From contig NZ_CADDTS010000017.1 in the NCBI RefSeq assembly GCF_902753875.1, forward strand, positions 1-36,133: a DNA stretch of 36,133 nt, written 5' to 3'. The number at the start of each line of letters is the position of its first letter. Within the stretch, counting starts at the first letter, position 1. A program made the translations under genes and the position numbers. The stretch comes from Acinetobacter bouvetii (GTDB lineage: Bacteria; Pseudomonadota; Gammaproteobacteria; Pseudomonadales; Moraxellaceae). Below the pieces are notes generated by a model. The model ran no database searches, was not told the origin of the DNA, and saw nothing but the letters and a program-made list of their open reading frames with translations. Positions 8,307 to 15,788 of this stretch are shown piece after piece.

Positions 8307-8312
8307 TATAAT
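8307..8312 (+). promoter_or_regulatory. Candidate -10 element of grxD
   Basis: TATAAT, preceded by GG, lies 28 bp upstream of the grxD ATG in the argD/grxD divergent region. No good -35 is present (TACTGT at 8285-8290 with 16-bp spacing is the best). Confidence 0.45.
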
Positions 8313-8340
8313 GCGAGGCAGATTAGTTGAGGATTTATCA

Positions 8341-8682
8341 ATGACTGAACAAGCACGCGATACTGAAGCGTTAATTCGTGACCAAATTGCTAAACATGCA
8401 GTATTACTTTACATGAAAGGTACACCACAATTCCCACAATGTGGTTTCTCTGCACGTGCGGTAGAAGCACTCAGTCAAATTGGTCGTCCATTTGCTTATG
8501 TAAACATTTTGGAAAACCCTGACATTCGCGCAACTTTACCAAAAATTGCAAATTGGCCTACTTTCCCACAATTGTGGATCAATGGCGAATTGATCGGTGG
8601 TAGCGATATCATGCTGGATATGTTCCAAAAAGGTGAATTAAAAACTTTAGTAGAACAGTACAGCCCGGCACCTGAAGCTTAA
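8341..8682 (+). CDS. grxD: Monothiol glutaredoxin Grx4, iron-sulfur cluster carrier
   Basis: A 113-residue CGFS-type glutaredoxin that carries [2Fe-2S] clusters in the cytosol, usually with a BolA-type partner. The active-site motif is CGFS with Cys34 in KGTPQFPQCGFSARAVEAL; the cis-Pro loop WPTFPQLWINGELIGG binds glutathione. The frame is open for 58 codons upstream (to 8167) and overlaps the argD start, but the ATG at 8341 follows the promoter-like TATAAT and a GAGGAT ribosome binding site and gives the normal family N-terminus (MTEQARD). The gene is followed by a bidirectional terminator, so it is monocistronic. Confidence 0.95.
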   Translation: MTEQARDTEALIRDQIAKHAVLLYMKGTPQFPQCGFSARAVEALSQIGRPFAYVNILENPDIRATLPKIANWPTFPQLWINGELIGGSDIMLDMFQKGELKTLVEQYSPAPEA

Positions 8683-8698
8683 TTCAGTGTGATGTTGT

Positions 8699-8727
8699 AA
8701 AAAAAGCGCCTTGAAGGCGCTTTTTTT
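8699..8727. terminator. Bidirectional terminator between grxD and the Lon-family gene
   Basis: GCGCCT (8706-8711) and AGGCGC (8715-8720) form a stem with a 3-nt loop, flanked by seven A's on the left and seven T's on the right. It therefore works in both directions. Confidence 0.9.
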
Positions 8728-8743
8728 AATGGCTGGGAAAATG

Positions 8744-11380
8744 TCAGCTATTTTCCGGGCTGTCTGAATCTGTATCTGCAGATCCATTCTTGGCAGGACT
8801 TTCCGTCTCAGCTGTAGTGATTTCAGTTTTGGCCTTTTTTTTGTCTTTCTTCTTTTTTTTCTTTTTCTTCGGTTCTTCCTCAAGCTCGGTGCCATCTTCT
8901 AGCGCTTGCCAGTACTCTAATTGATCCATCACAGCGGCAAAGATGGAACCTTTGCTGTAACGACCTTTTTTATTTAAAGTTCCCACTGGGCGAGCCATTA
9001 AAATTTCTAAGGCCTGATCGATAGTTTCAATGGCATGAATGTGGAACTGACCTTTACCTACCGCTTCAATGACATCATGGCGTAACATCAGGTGTTCCAT
9101 GTTTTGACGCGGGATAATCACACCTTGTTTTCCGGTCAAGCCCTGTAATTTGCAGGCATCATAGAAACCTTCAATTTTGGCATTCACACCACCAATCGGT
9201 TGCACTTGACCCAACTGGTTCATTGAGCCGGTAATCGCCCAGGATTGATCAATCGGAAGTTGACTAATGGCAGAGATCAGGGCAGAAAGTTCCGCCACGG
9301 TGGCACTGTCGCCATCAACCTGACCATAGCTTTGTTCAAAGGCAAGGGCAGCAGAGAAGTGCAGAATCTGTTCACGACCAAAGTGTGCCTTTAAAAAGCT
9401 CGACATCAACAGTACACCTTTGGCATGCAAGGAGCCACCAAGTTCAACACTGCGTTCAATATCCAGAATGTCACCGCCACCCTGATAGACTGATGCAGTT
9501 AAACGTGATGGCAGACCAAATTCGACATCGGCATATTGAATCACAGACAGGGCATTGATCTGACCTAAGCGATGACCACGAGTTTCAATGAGCTGGGTAC
9601 CGCGAGATAGATCTTGCCAATACAATTCACGTAAATAGCCTAAGCGGTATTTGCGATGATCCAGTGCCGTATTGATATGCTTTTCTGAAACGCTTTTATC
9701 ACCTGCCTGTGCAGCATGATGATGTGATTCGCGAATCAGATCGCCTAAAGTTAAGGCATGTAATGACAATGAGCTTTGGTCTTCTGCTTGACGACTTGAA
9801 TCCGTGAGTAATGCGGCCAGGGCAGAACGGTCAAAAGGCAATAACTTGTCGGTTTGCACATAATCTGCAATCAACTGCATGTAGGCTTGTTCGTTAATGT
9901 CATTACGTTGTAATGTATCAGTGAAGTCGGCGCGGATTTTAAATACACTGCCAAGTTCCGGTTCAAGCTCTAGAATTTCATAATAAACCTCAGGCTCTGC
10001 AAGTAAAATAACCTTAATATTCAGTGGAATAGATTCTGGTTCAATGGATATGCTGCCAGTTAAGGTCAGCATGTGTTCCAAAGAAGAAAGTTTTAACTTC
10101 CCTGATTTTAAGGCTCGTTTTAGACCTTGCCATGCATAAGGCTGTTCTAGCAGCTGCTCAGCTTCTAGCATCAGGAAACCGCCATTGGCTTTGTGTAATG
10201 CACCTGGACGAATTAGGGTGAAGTCGGTGGTAATGGTGCCGTTTTGGGTCAGTTGTTCCACATGTCCCAGCAAGTTGTAGTGGGTCGGGAAATCTTCAAA
10301 AATAACAGGTGCGCCAGTGTTGGGTTTATGCGAAACAATGATGTTGGCCTGATAGCGTGATGGCACGCGGCTGAATATCCCTGGGGAGAAATCATCTTCT
10401 TCCTGTTCGAGGACAAATTCTACATTATTGATAATATCTTCAGCGTAGTATTGTAAATACTCGGTCAAACCCGCGACATCTGGATATTTGTTCTGAATCA
10501 GGTCAATACGTGGCATCACCACCTGTTTGGCAATATCACGGTTCAGGTGCTGCACTTTATCACGTGCATCATCTTCTAAATCACCCAGATGCAAGCCCAG
10601 ACGATCTAGTTTTTTATTCATGTAGCGAATGTTGGAGGCTATTTCAGCACGTTGTTTACTGTTTAAGGCATTAATGTCTTCTTTGGACATTTCCTGATAT
10701 TCATTGTCTTTGACATGAACCGGCACGAAACAATGTTCATCATCTTGTGAAATCAGTTTCAGGTCGAATTCTTCACCTTCTTTGGTGAGTTCGACCAGCG
10801 CAGACTGTTGCTCATCACCGGTTTGCTGACGAATCTGTTCAATACGGTTGTGATAGGTTTCAGCCGTAAAGCGACGTTCTAATTGTTTTAAAATGGTCTG
10901 CCAGCTTTGATGCAACAAGGCCTGAAATTTAGGTCCTTGTCCCGCAGGAAGTTCAAGTGCAATCGGTTGACGAGGGAATTTAAAATTATTGACATAGACC
11001 CAGTCATTTGGCGTTTGCATGCTTTTGGCGTGTTGCTGCAGTAAACGCTTGATCATGGTACGTTTACCTAAACCGGCTGTACCCACTGCAAAAATATTGT
11101 AGCCAGAGTAAGGCAGGGCAATGCCTGCTTCAACAGAGGCGCGTGCACGGTCCTGCCCAAGAAAGTCATTCAGCGGCTTGATTCTTCGGGTTGACGCAGG
11201 AATTTTTTCTAGATTCGGAATATGCGTCAGTTGTTTCGGTTTAAGCTGGGTTTGCGTCAAAGTGTTTTGAATTTCTGGTTGATCGAATGCTGAAATTAAA
11301 CTGTTTTGTATCGGGGCTGGGTTATTAATAGGAGTAGTGGCAGCTACAGAAGAATTCATTTGATCGAGTTTTTGGGGCAC
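8744..11380 (-). CDS. LonB/YcbZ-like AAA+ protease (Lon family, S16)
   Basis: An 878-residue ATP-dependent protease of the Lon family without the Lon N-terminal substrate domain. Walker A is GTAGLGKRT (100-108); the long helical insertion (about 160-320) is typical of the LonB/YcbZ group; a Walker B-like stretch reads GGFLMLEAEQL. The C-terminal S16 protease domain carries the Ser-Lys dyad: Ser692 in GDSAT and Lys735 in GGVNAKIEG. The last 45 residues are a Lys-rich then acidic tail (runs of eight and three lysines) that I do not expect in the family. The start is a GTG at 11380 with GGA eight bases upstream; an ATG at 11359 is the alternative. The E. coli counterpart YcbZ (LonH) is poorly understood. 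Confidence 0.88.
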   Translation of the reverse strand: MPQKLDQMNSSVAATTPINNPAPIQNSLISAFDQPEIQNTLTQTQLKPKQLTHIPNLEKIPASTRRIKPLNDFLGQDRARASVEAGIALPYSGYNIFAVGTAGLGKRTMIKRLLQQHAKSMQTPNDWVYVNNFKFPRQPIALELPAGQGPKFQALLHQSWQTILKQLERRFTAETYHNRIEQIRQQTGDEQQSALVELTKEGEEFDLKLISQDDEHCFVPVHVKDNEYQEMSKEDINALNSKQRAEIASNIRYMNKKLDRLGLHLGDLEDDARDKVQHLNRDIAKQVVMPRIDLIQNKYPDVAGLTEYLQYYAEDIINNVEFVLEQEEDDFSPGIFSRVPSRYQANIIVSHKPNTGAPVIFEDFPTHYNLLGHVEQLTQNGTITTDFTLIRPGALHKANGGFLMLEAEQLLEQPYAWQGLKRALKSGKLKLSSLEHMLTLTGSISIEPESIPLNIKVILLAEPEVYYEILELEPELGSVFKIRADFTDTLQRNDINEQAYMQLIADYVQTDKLLPFDRSALAALLTDSSRQAEDQSSLSLHALTLGDLIRESHHHAAQAGDKSVSEKHINTALDHRKYRLGYLRELYWQDLSRGTQLIETRGHRLGQINALSVIQYADVEFGLPSRLTASVYQGGGDILDIERSVELGGSLHAKGVLLMSSFLKAHFGREQILHFSAALAFEQSYGQVDGDSATVAELSALISAISQLPIDQSWAITGSMNQLGQVQPIGGVNAKIEGFYDACKLQGLTGKQGVIIPRQNMEHLMLRHDVIEAVGKGQFHIHAIETIDQALEILMARPVGTLNKKGRYSKGSIFAAVMDQLEYWQALEDGTELEEEPKKKKKKKKDKKKAKTEITTAETESPAKNGSADTDSDSPENS

Positions 11381-11564
11381 TGTTTAAATCCAAAACTAAA
11401 ATATTGCATTAGAGATTTAAAGGTATACAGGTTTAGCTGAAAAATTCAAGCAGGCAGCTCATTTTTATCGACAAAATAAAACAATGATTTCACAATTATT
11501 GTTGAATCTGAACGTATTAAGCGTTTGAATAGCAGCATTCAGTTTTGCAGAAAATAACAACGCA

Positions 11565-13715
11565 ATGACAATACAATCTACAGGGTGGAAATCTGCCTTT
11601 ACTGCTTTCCTCGATCGACGTGCACTGATCATGCTGTTTCTGGGTTTTTCAGCGGGTATACCTATCCTGCTGATCTTTTCCAGTCTGTCTTTATGGCTCG
11701 GTGAAGCTGGAATTGAAAAAAGTGCCGTGACTTTTTTTAGTTGGGCAGCGCTCGGCTATTCTTTCAAATTTGTCTGGGCCCCCTTGATTGATGAATTGCC
11801 GGTTCCATTCTTGACTCGTGCGCTGGGGCGACGTCGTGCCTGGTTGCTGATTGCCCAAGTCCTGATTGTCGTTGCTATTTCGATTATGGCATTTTCAAAT
11901 CCAGCACTGGGTCAGGGGTATTTATATCAAATGGCTGCCGGTGCAGTCTTGCTGGGTTTCTCTGCGGCTACGCAAGATATTGTGATTGATGCTTACCGTA
12001 TCGAACTGGCTGAAACCCAAATGCAAACGGTTTTGGCTTCAACCTATAACGCGGGTTATCGCATCGGGATGATTGTGGCCGGTGCGGGAGCGTTGTTTTT
12101 GGCGGCATCACTTGGAACGGCCAAAGGCAACTATATTTATAGTGCCTGGAAAACCACGTATTTAGTTATGGCTGCGGTAATGTTGGTCGGAATCATCACG
12201 ACTTTGGTGATTCGTGAACCGCAGGTAGTACGTGCCTATAAAGATTATAAACGGACCGATTATTACCGTTTGGTAGCTGTGTTTTTTGTCGCGGTGATTA
12301 GCTTTGTCCTGAGCTACATTTTTTCTGGAAACTTAACTGAATCGCTTAAAACACAATTTGAAATTTCCGATTCATTGTTACTGTTCTGCTTCGAAACTTT
12401 ACGCTTTATAGGCTCGGCTGCTGTTGCGGTTTTGGTCGGTACAGGATTGGTTAAAATGGGTGCGGTGAATAAGTCCATGGCCTTTGAAACCTGGGTCAAT
12501 CCGATTGCGGATTTCTTTAAACGTTATGGTTTAAAGTTGGCTTTGGTGCTGCTGTTATTGATTGGTTTTTATCGAATTTCCGACATTATTGCCGGGGTCA
12601 TTTCCAATGTTTTCTATCAAGACTTGAACTTTAGCAAGGAACAGATTGCAGAAGCGGTCAAAATTTATGGCGTGATTTTCAGTCTGGTGGGAGGATTTCT
12701 GGGCGGCTTGTTGGCACAGCGAATGAATATCATGAAGCTGATGTTTGTCGGTGCAATTCTGGCTAGCTCAACCAATCTGATTTTTATCGGTTTGGTGAAA
12801 TCAGGACAGCCAACTCATGATGTACAGGTGACAGTTGGCCAGCATCAGTATCAGGCCCAATCTGATGAAGTGGGATACTGGAAACTCAAAGTGCCCAGTC
12901 AGGTCTTGGCACAAGCCAATGCGGTTCAGATTGCTGTTCAATATCAGGACGGTACTCAAGCTGCGGTCACTACTCAGATCCCGTATTTAAAACTAAATGA
13001 CCAACAAACAGCGATGCAAATGCTGCCAGTGACCAGTGATAATGTCATTACAGCGGATGAGAAAGACAACAGTCTGGTAGTGCGTGGTCAGTATTTCGGG
13101 CAGCCCTTGGCTGAATCGCAAAAAATTGTGTTGAATCTTGATAGTCAAAAATTTGATGCCAATCTGGATAAAGCCGGTGTATTTAGTGCAGCTATTCCGG
13201 CAGAAAAATTAGCCAATTCAGCATCGAAAAAGCTGGTCGCAGAAGTACTGGATAATAACAAAGTCATTTTGAGCACATCACATGCCTATACGGTCAATAT
13301 GCAGACAAGCACGGCTAAAAATCTGGATCTTGATGTTCAGCCTCTAGCTGCAGTCAATCCGCAATCGGCTGATGCTATTGAAATTACCGGCAAGGTGATT
13401 AAACCTTATAGTTCATGGTGGTTATATTTCGCCATTATTGTCGACAATCTGGCTTCCGGTTTGGCGGGTGCCGCCTTTATTGCGTTCTTGTCCAGTCTGA
13501 CCAGTGTGTCTTTTACAGCCGTACAATATGCGATTTTTAGCTCACTGATGACCTTGACCCCTAAAATTTTAGGTGGTTATTCGGGTACTATAGTGACCAA
13601 TATCGGTTATCCCAATTTCTTCCTCATGACCACGCTGATTGGTATTCCAATTTTAATTCTGGTGGTCTGGGTGGCGAAATTATTACGCGAACATCAAAAT
13701 GCAAATAGTCAATAA
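11565..13715 (+). CDS. ampG: AmpG-like muropeptide permease (MFS) with an Ig-like periplasmic insertion
   Basis: A 716-residue inner-membrane protein. The N-terminal half matches Amp[32 protein letters not shown], then [28 protein letters not shown] and [17 protein letters not shown]. AmpG imports anhydro-muropeptides for cell-wall recycling and feeds ampC induction. About 12 membrane helices come before residue 420 and a few follow residue 620. Between them (about 420-620) lies a soluble stretch of two beta-rich modules with the pattern of bacterial Ig-like repeats ([20 protein letters not shown] and [20 protein letters not shown]). Typical AmpG is about 490-590 residues, so this insertion accounts for the extra length. 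No clear ribosome binding site is seen. It precedes gloA by 11 bp. Confidence 0.85.
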   Translation: MTIQSTGWKSAFTAFLDRRALIMLFLGFSAGIPILLIFSSLSLWLGEAGIEKSAVTFFSWAALGYSFKFVWAPLIDELPVPFLTRALGRRRAWLLIAQVLIVVAISIMAFSNPALGQGYLYQMAAGAVLLGFSAATQDIVIDAYRIELAETQMQTVLASTYNAGYRIGMIVAGAGALFLAASLGTAKGNYIYSAWKTTYLVMAAVMLVGIITTLVIREPQVVRAYKDYKRTDYYRLVAVFFVAVISFVLSYIFSGNLTESLKTQFEISDSLLLFCFETLRFIGSAAVAVLVGTGLVKMGAVNKSMAFETWVNPIADFFKRYGLKLALVLLLLIGFYRISDIIAGVISNVFYQDLNFSKEQIAEAVKIYGVIFSLVGGFLGGLLAQRMNIMKLMFVGAILASSTNLIFIGLVKSGQPTHDVQVTVGQHQYQAQSDEVGYWKLKVPSQVLAQANAVQIAVQYQDGTQAAVTTQIPYLKLNDQQTAMQMLPVTSDNVITADEKDNSLVVRGQYFGQPLAESQKIVLNLDSQKFDANLDKAGVFSAAIPAEKLANSASKKLVAEVLDNNKVILSTSHAYTVNMQTSTAKNLDLDVQPLAAVNPQSADAIEITGKVIKPYSSWWLYFAIIVDNLASGLAGAAFIAFLSSLTSVSFTAVQYAIFSSLMTLTPKILGGYSGTIVTNIGYPNFFLMTTLIGIPILILVVWVAKLLREHQNANSQ

Positions 13716-13726
13716 GGATGAATAAT

Positions 13727-14128
13727 ATGCGAATGCTCCATACCATGTTACGTGTAGGCAATTTAGAACAGTCTTTAAAGTTCTATACCGAAGTACTCGG
13801 TATGACTTTGCTTCGTAAACGTGATTATGAAGAAGGTCGGTTCACTTTAGCTTTTGTCGGCTATGGTGATGAAAAAGATCATACGGTACTGGAACTGACG
13901 CATAACTGGGATACAGCCAGTTATGAGCTGGGCAATGCCTATGGTCATATTGCCATTGCGGTGGATGATGCCTACAAAGCCTGTGAGGAGATTAAAGCGC
14001 GTGGCGGTAATGTAGTGCGTGAAGCCGGGCCAATGAAAGGCGGCGTTACCGTGATTGCTTTTGTTGAAGATCCGGATGGTTATAAAATCGAGCTGATTCA
14101 GCAAGATGCCAATGCACGTAATAACTAA
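13727..14128 (+). CDS. gloA: Lactoylglutathione lyase (glyoxalase I)
   Basis: A 133-residue metalloenzyme that isomerises the methylglyoxal-glutathione hemithioacetal to S-lactoylglutathione. All four metal ligands sit at the E. coli positions: His5, Glu56, His74 and Glu122. The start is the ATG at 13727: AAGGAT (13713-13718) lies at the right distance, and the protein then begins [20 protein letters not shown], as in E. coli GloA. A start at 13718 would overlap the ribosome binding site. It is 11 bp downstream of ampG and probably co-transcribed with it, and is followed by a terminator. Confidence 0.96.
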   Translation: MRMLHTMLRVGNLEQSLKFYTEVLGMTLLRKRDYEEGRFTLAFVGYGDEKDHTVLELTHNWDTASYELGNAYGHIAIAVDDAYKACEEIKARGGNVVREAGPMKGGVTVIAFVEDPDGYKIELIQQDANARNN

Positions 14129-14194
14129 GTGTACATTTGGATATAGATAAACTAAATATTCAACATTGCGTTGAAAAACTGGCTTTATTTATTT

Positions 14195-14247
14195 AGCCCA
14201 GTAAGATGAATCTTTACCTTTAGGTATATTCGCTTATTGGGTTTTTT
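14195..14247 (+). terminator. Terminator after gloA
   Basis: AGCCCAGTAAG (14195-14205) pairs with CTTATTGGGTT (14233-14243) using G-U pairs and is followed by TTTTTT. The 27-nt loop contains a small nested hairpin (TACC/GGTA), so the structure is branched. Confidence 0.7.
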
Positions 14248-14273
14248 ATGATCTAAAACTACAGGATGTCACA

Positions 14274-15272
14274 ATGTTAAAACTATTGGCATTGGATCGC
14301 TTTACGATTTTGCTGGTTGTGATGGTAATTTTAGCCAGCATTGTTCCAGTCTCAGGTTTGGCTGCACATATATTTGGGGTGGTGACCAGCATTGCTATCG
14401 CAATCCTGTTCTTTTTACATGGGGCAAAATTGTCCAGAGAAGCCGTGGTTCAAGGGATTCTGCACTGGAAATTTCATGTCGTGGTATTTGCTTTTACTTT
14501 TGCTTTGTTTCCCATTTTAGGCCTCTTGGCCAAGCCGATTCTTTTACCAATGTTGGGGAAAGATTTGTACTGGGGCTTTTTGTTCATGTGCTTTTTGCCC
14601 TCGACTGTACAATCGTCCATCGCCTTTACCTCGGTTGCCAAAGGCAATGTTGCCAGTGCGGTCTGTAGTGCTTCTTTTTCCAATATTATTGGCATGTTCA
14701 TTACCCCGGTATTGGTAAGCCTATTTATTTTGGGGCAATCACAGCATCAATTTGATCCGACCTCATCTATTATTCAAATTACCTTATTGTTATTGGTGCC
14801 GTTTATTTTAGGGCAAATCCTGCGCCCTTATGTTTATCCTTTGATGTTGAAAAAGCCTGGCATCGTTAAAGCCTTCGATCAGGGAACTATTCTTATGGTG
14901 GTCTATGGGGCATTTAGCGGAGCAGTGGTTGCTGGGTTATGGCAAATGCTGAACTGGCAAACTTTGCTGCTTTTGACGTTGGCCTGTTCGGTATTTTTGA
15001 CCATTATTATGCTGCTGGCTTTATACATTCCAAAATGGCTGGGTTTTAACCGGGAAGATCGGATTGCCATGTTCTTTTGCAGTTCGAAAAAAACACTGGC
15101 TAGTGGTGTGCCGATGGCACAAATTTTATTTATTGGGCAGCCTTTAGGGATGATTGTTTTACCGATTATGATTTTTCATCAGATTCAGCTGATGGTCTGT
15201 GGGGTCATTGCCAATTATTGGTCAAAGCATCCTATAGATGAGTTTAAGGCAATAGATGAGTGCAAAGAATAA
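14274..15272 (+). CDS. SBF-like transporter (YfeH-type bile acid:sodium symporter family)
   Basis: A 332-residue membrane protein with about ten hydrophobic helices and the SBF-like (YfeH) signature: LALDRFTILLVVMVILASIVP at the start, FFLHGAKLSREAV, the FMCFLPSTVQSSIAFTSVAKGN segment, and the SKKTLASGVPMAQILF crossover motif near residue 275. The substrate is unknown; members have been linked to small organic anions or, more distantly, to arsenite-type carriers. An AGGAT ribosome binding site precedes the ATG at 14274. It is separated from gloA by a terminator and followed by the rpmE promoter, so it is a single-gene unit. It is only distantly related to the second SBF gene at 31362. Confidence 0.85.
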   Translation: MLKLLALDRFTILLVVMVILASIVPVSGLAAHIFGVVTSIAIAILFFLHGAKLSREAVVQGILHWKFHVVVFAFTFALFPILGLLAKPILLPMLGKDLYWGFLFMCFLPSTVQSSIAFTSVAKGNVASAVCSASFSNIIGMFITPVLVSLFILGQSQHQFDPTSSIIQITLLLLVPFILGQILRPYVYPLMLKKPGIVKAFDQGTILMVVYGAFSGAVVAGLWQMLNWQTLLLLTLACSVFLTIIMLLALYIPKWLGFNREDRIAMFFCSSKKTLASGVPMAQILFIGQPLGMIVLPIMIFHQIQLMVCGVIANYWSKHPIDEFKAIDECKE

Positions 15273-15296
15273 TTCGCTATCTGATATTTTTTCGCG

Positions 15297-15476
15297 TATA
15301 ATTATGCCCACTTGTTGTGCTTAGCTCTGGCGGTATCCGTCTCGGTGGGCCAAAAGAATGGTCTGTTGTGGTGTTGGTCTTGCTTGTTTTCTGAATCAAG
15401 CTCATTCCTCATGATTCATGAGAGTGATCAATTGCGATGACAGCATAAGCCTTTCTTAACTTAGGAGTAATCGACG
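15297..15476 (+). promoter_or_regulatory. rpmE promoter and long structured leader
   Basis: A perfect TATAAT (15297-15302) places the start of transcription near 15309, leaving a leader of about 165 nt before rpmE. GCCCAC (15306-15311) can pair with GTGGGC (15345-15350). CTCATG (15408-15413) and CATGAG (15417-15422) form a tight hairpin that is mutually exclusive with GAATCA (15393-15398) pairing to TGATTC (15412-15417). An AGGAG sits nine bases before the start codon. A leader of this size fits autogenous control of L31, which is described in E. coli; here that is inference. Confidence 0.55.
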
Positions 15477-15701
15477 ATGCGCGCCGATATTCACCCAAAA
15501 TATGAAAAATTAGTTGCTACTTGTTCATGTGGTAACGTAATCGAAACTCGTTCAGCGCTTGGTAAAGAAACTATTTACCTTGACGTATGTTCAGCATGCC
15601 ACCCATTCTACACTGGTAAACAAAAGAATGTGGACACTGGCGGCCGTATCGACAAATTCAAACAACGTTTTGCTGGTATGTCACGTTCTATCAAACGTTA
15701 A
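15477..15701 (+). CDS. rpmE: 50S ribosomal protein L31, zinc-binding (C+) type
   Basis: A 74-residue ribosomal protein that bridges the two subunits. The four zinc-binding cysteines are present (Cys16, Cys18, Cys38, Cys41; CSC and CSAC), marking the zinc-containing C+ form; the C- form that replaces it in zinc limitation would lack them. The motif [10 protein letters not shown] at the start and [20 protein letters not shown] are family hallmarks. A good ribosome binding site (AGGAG) precedes the ATG, and a strong terminator follows. Confidence 0.98.
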   Translation: MRADIHPKYEKLVATCSCGNVIETRSALGKETIYLDVCSACHPFYTGKQKNVDTGGRIDKFKQRFAGMSRSIKR

Positions 15702-15712
15702 TACCCAAAATG

Positions 15713-15742
15713 AAAAAAAACGGGCTTTTTGCCCGTTTTTTT
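15713..15742. terminator. Bidirectional terminator between rpmE and the EAL-domain gene
   Basis: CGGGC (15721-15725), a TTTTT loop and GCCCG (15731-15735) are flanked by eight A's and seven T's. It serves rpmE on plus and, after two further hairpins, the EAL-domain gene on minus. Confidence 0.92.
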
Positions 15743-15788
15743 ATGTCTGCAATTTGGCTTTTGCTCAATTGCAGAATGAGTACAAGAC

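Noticed and set aside
8647..8895. Lysine- and arginine-rich small ORF overlapping the end of the Lon-family gene
   Set aside because: Its composition comes only from the A-rich lysine tail of the protease gene read in another frame, and it runs through the bidirectional terminator.
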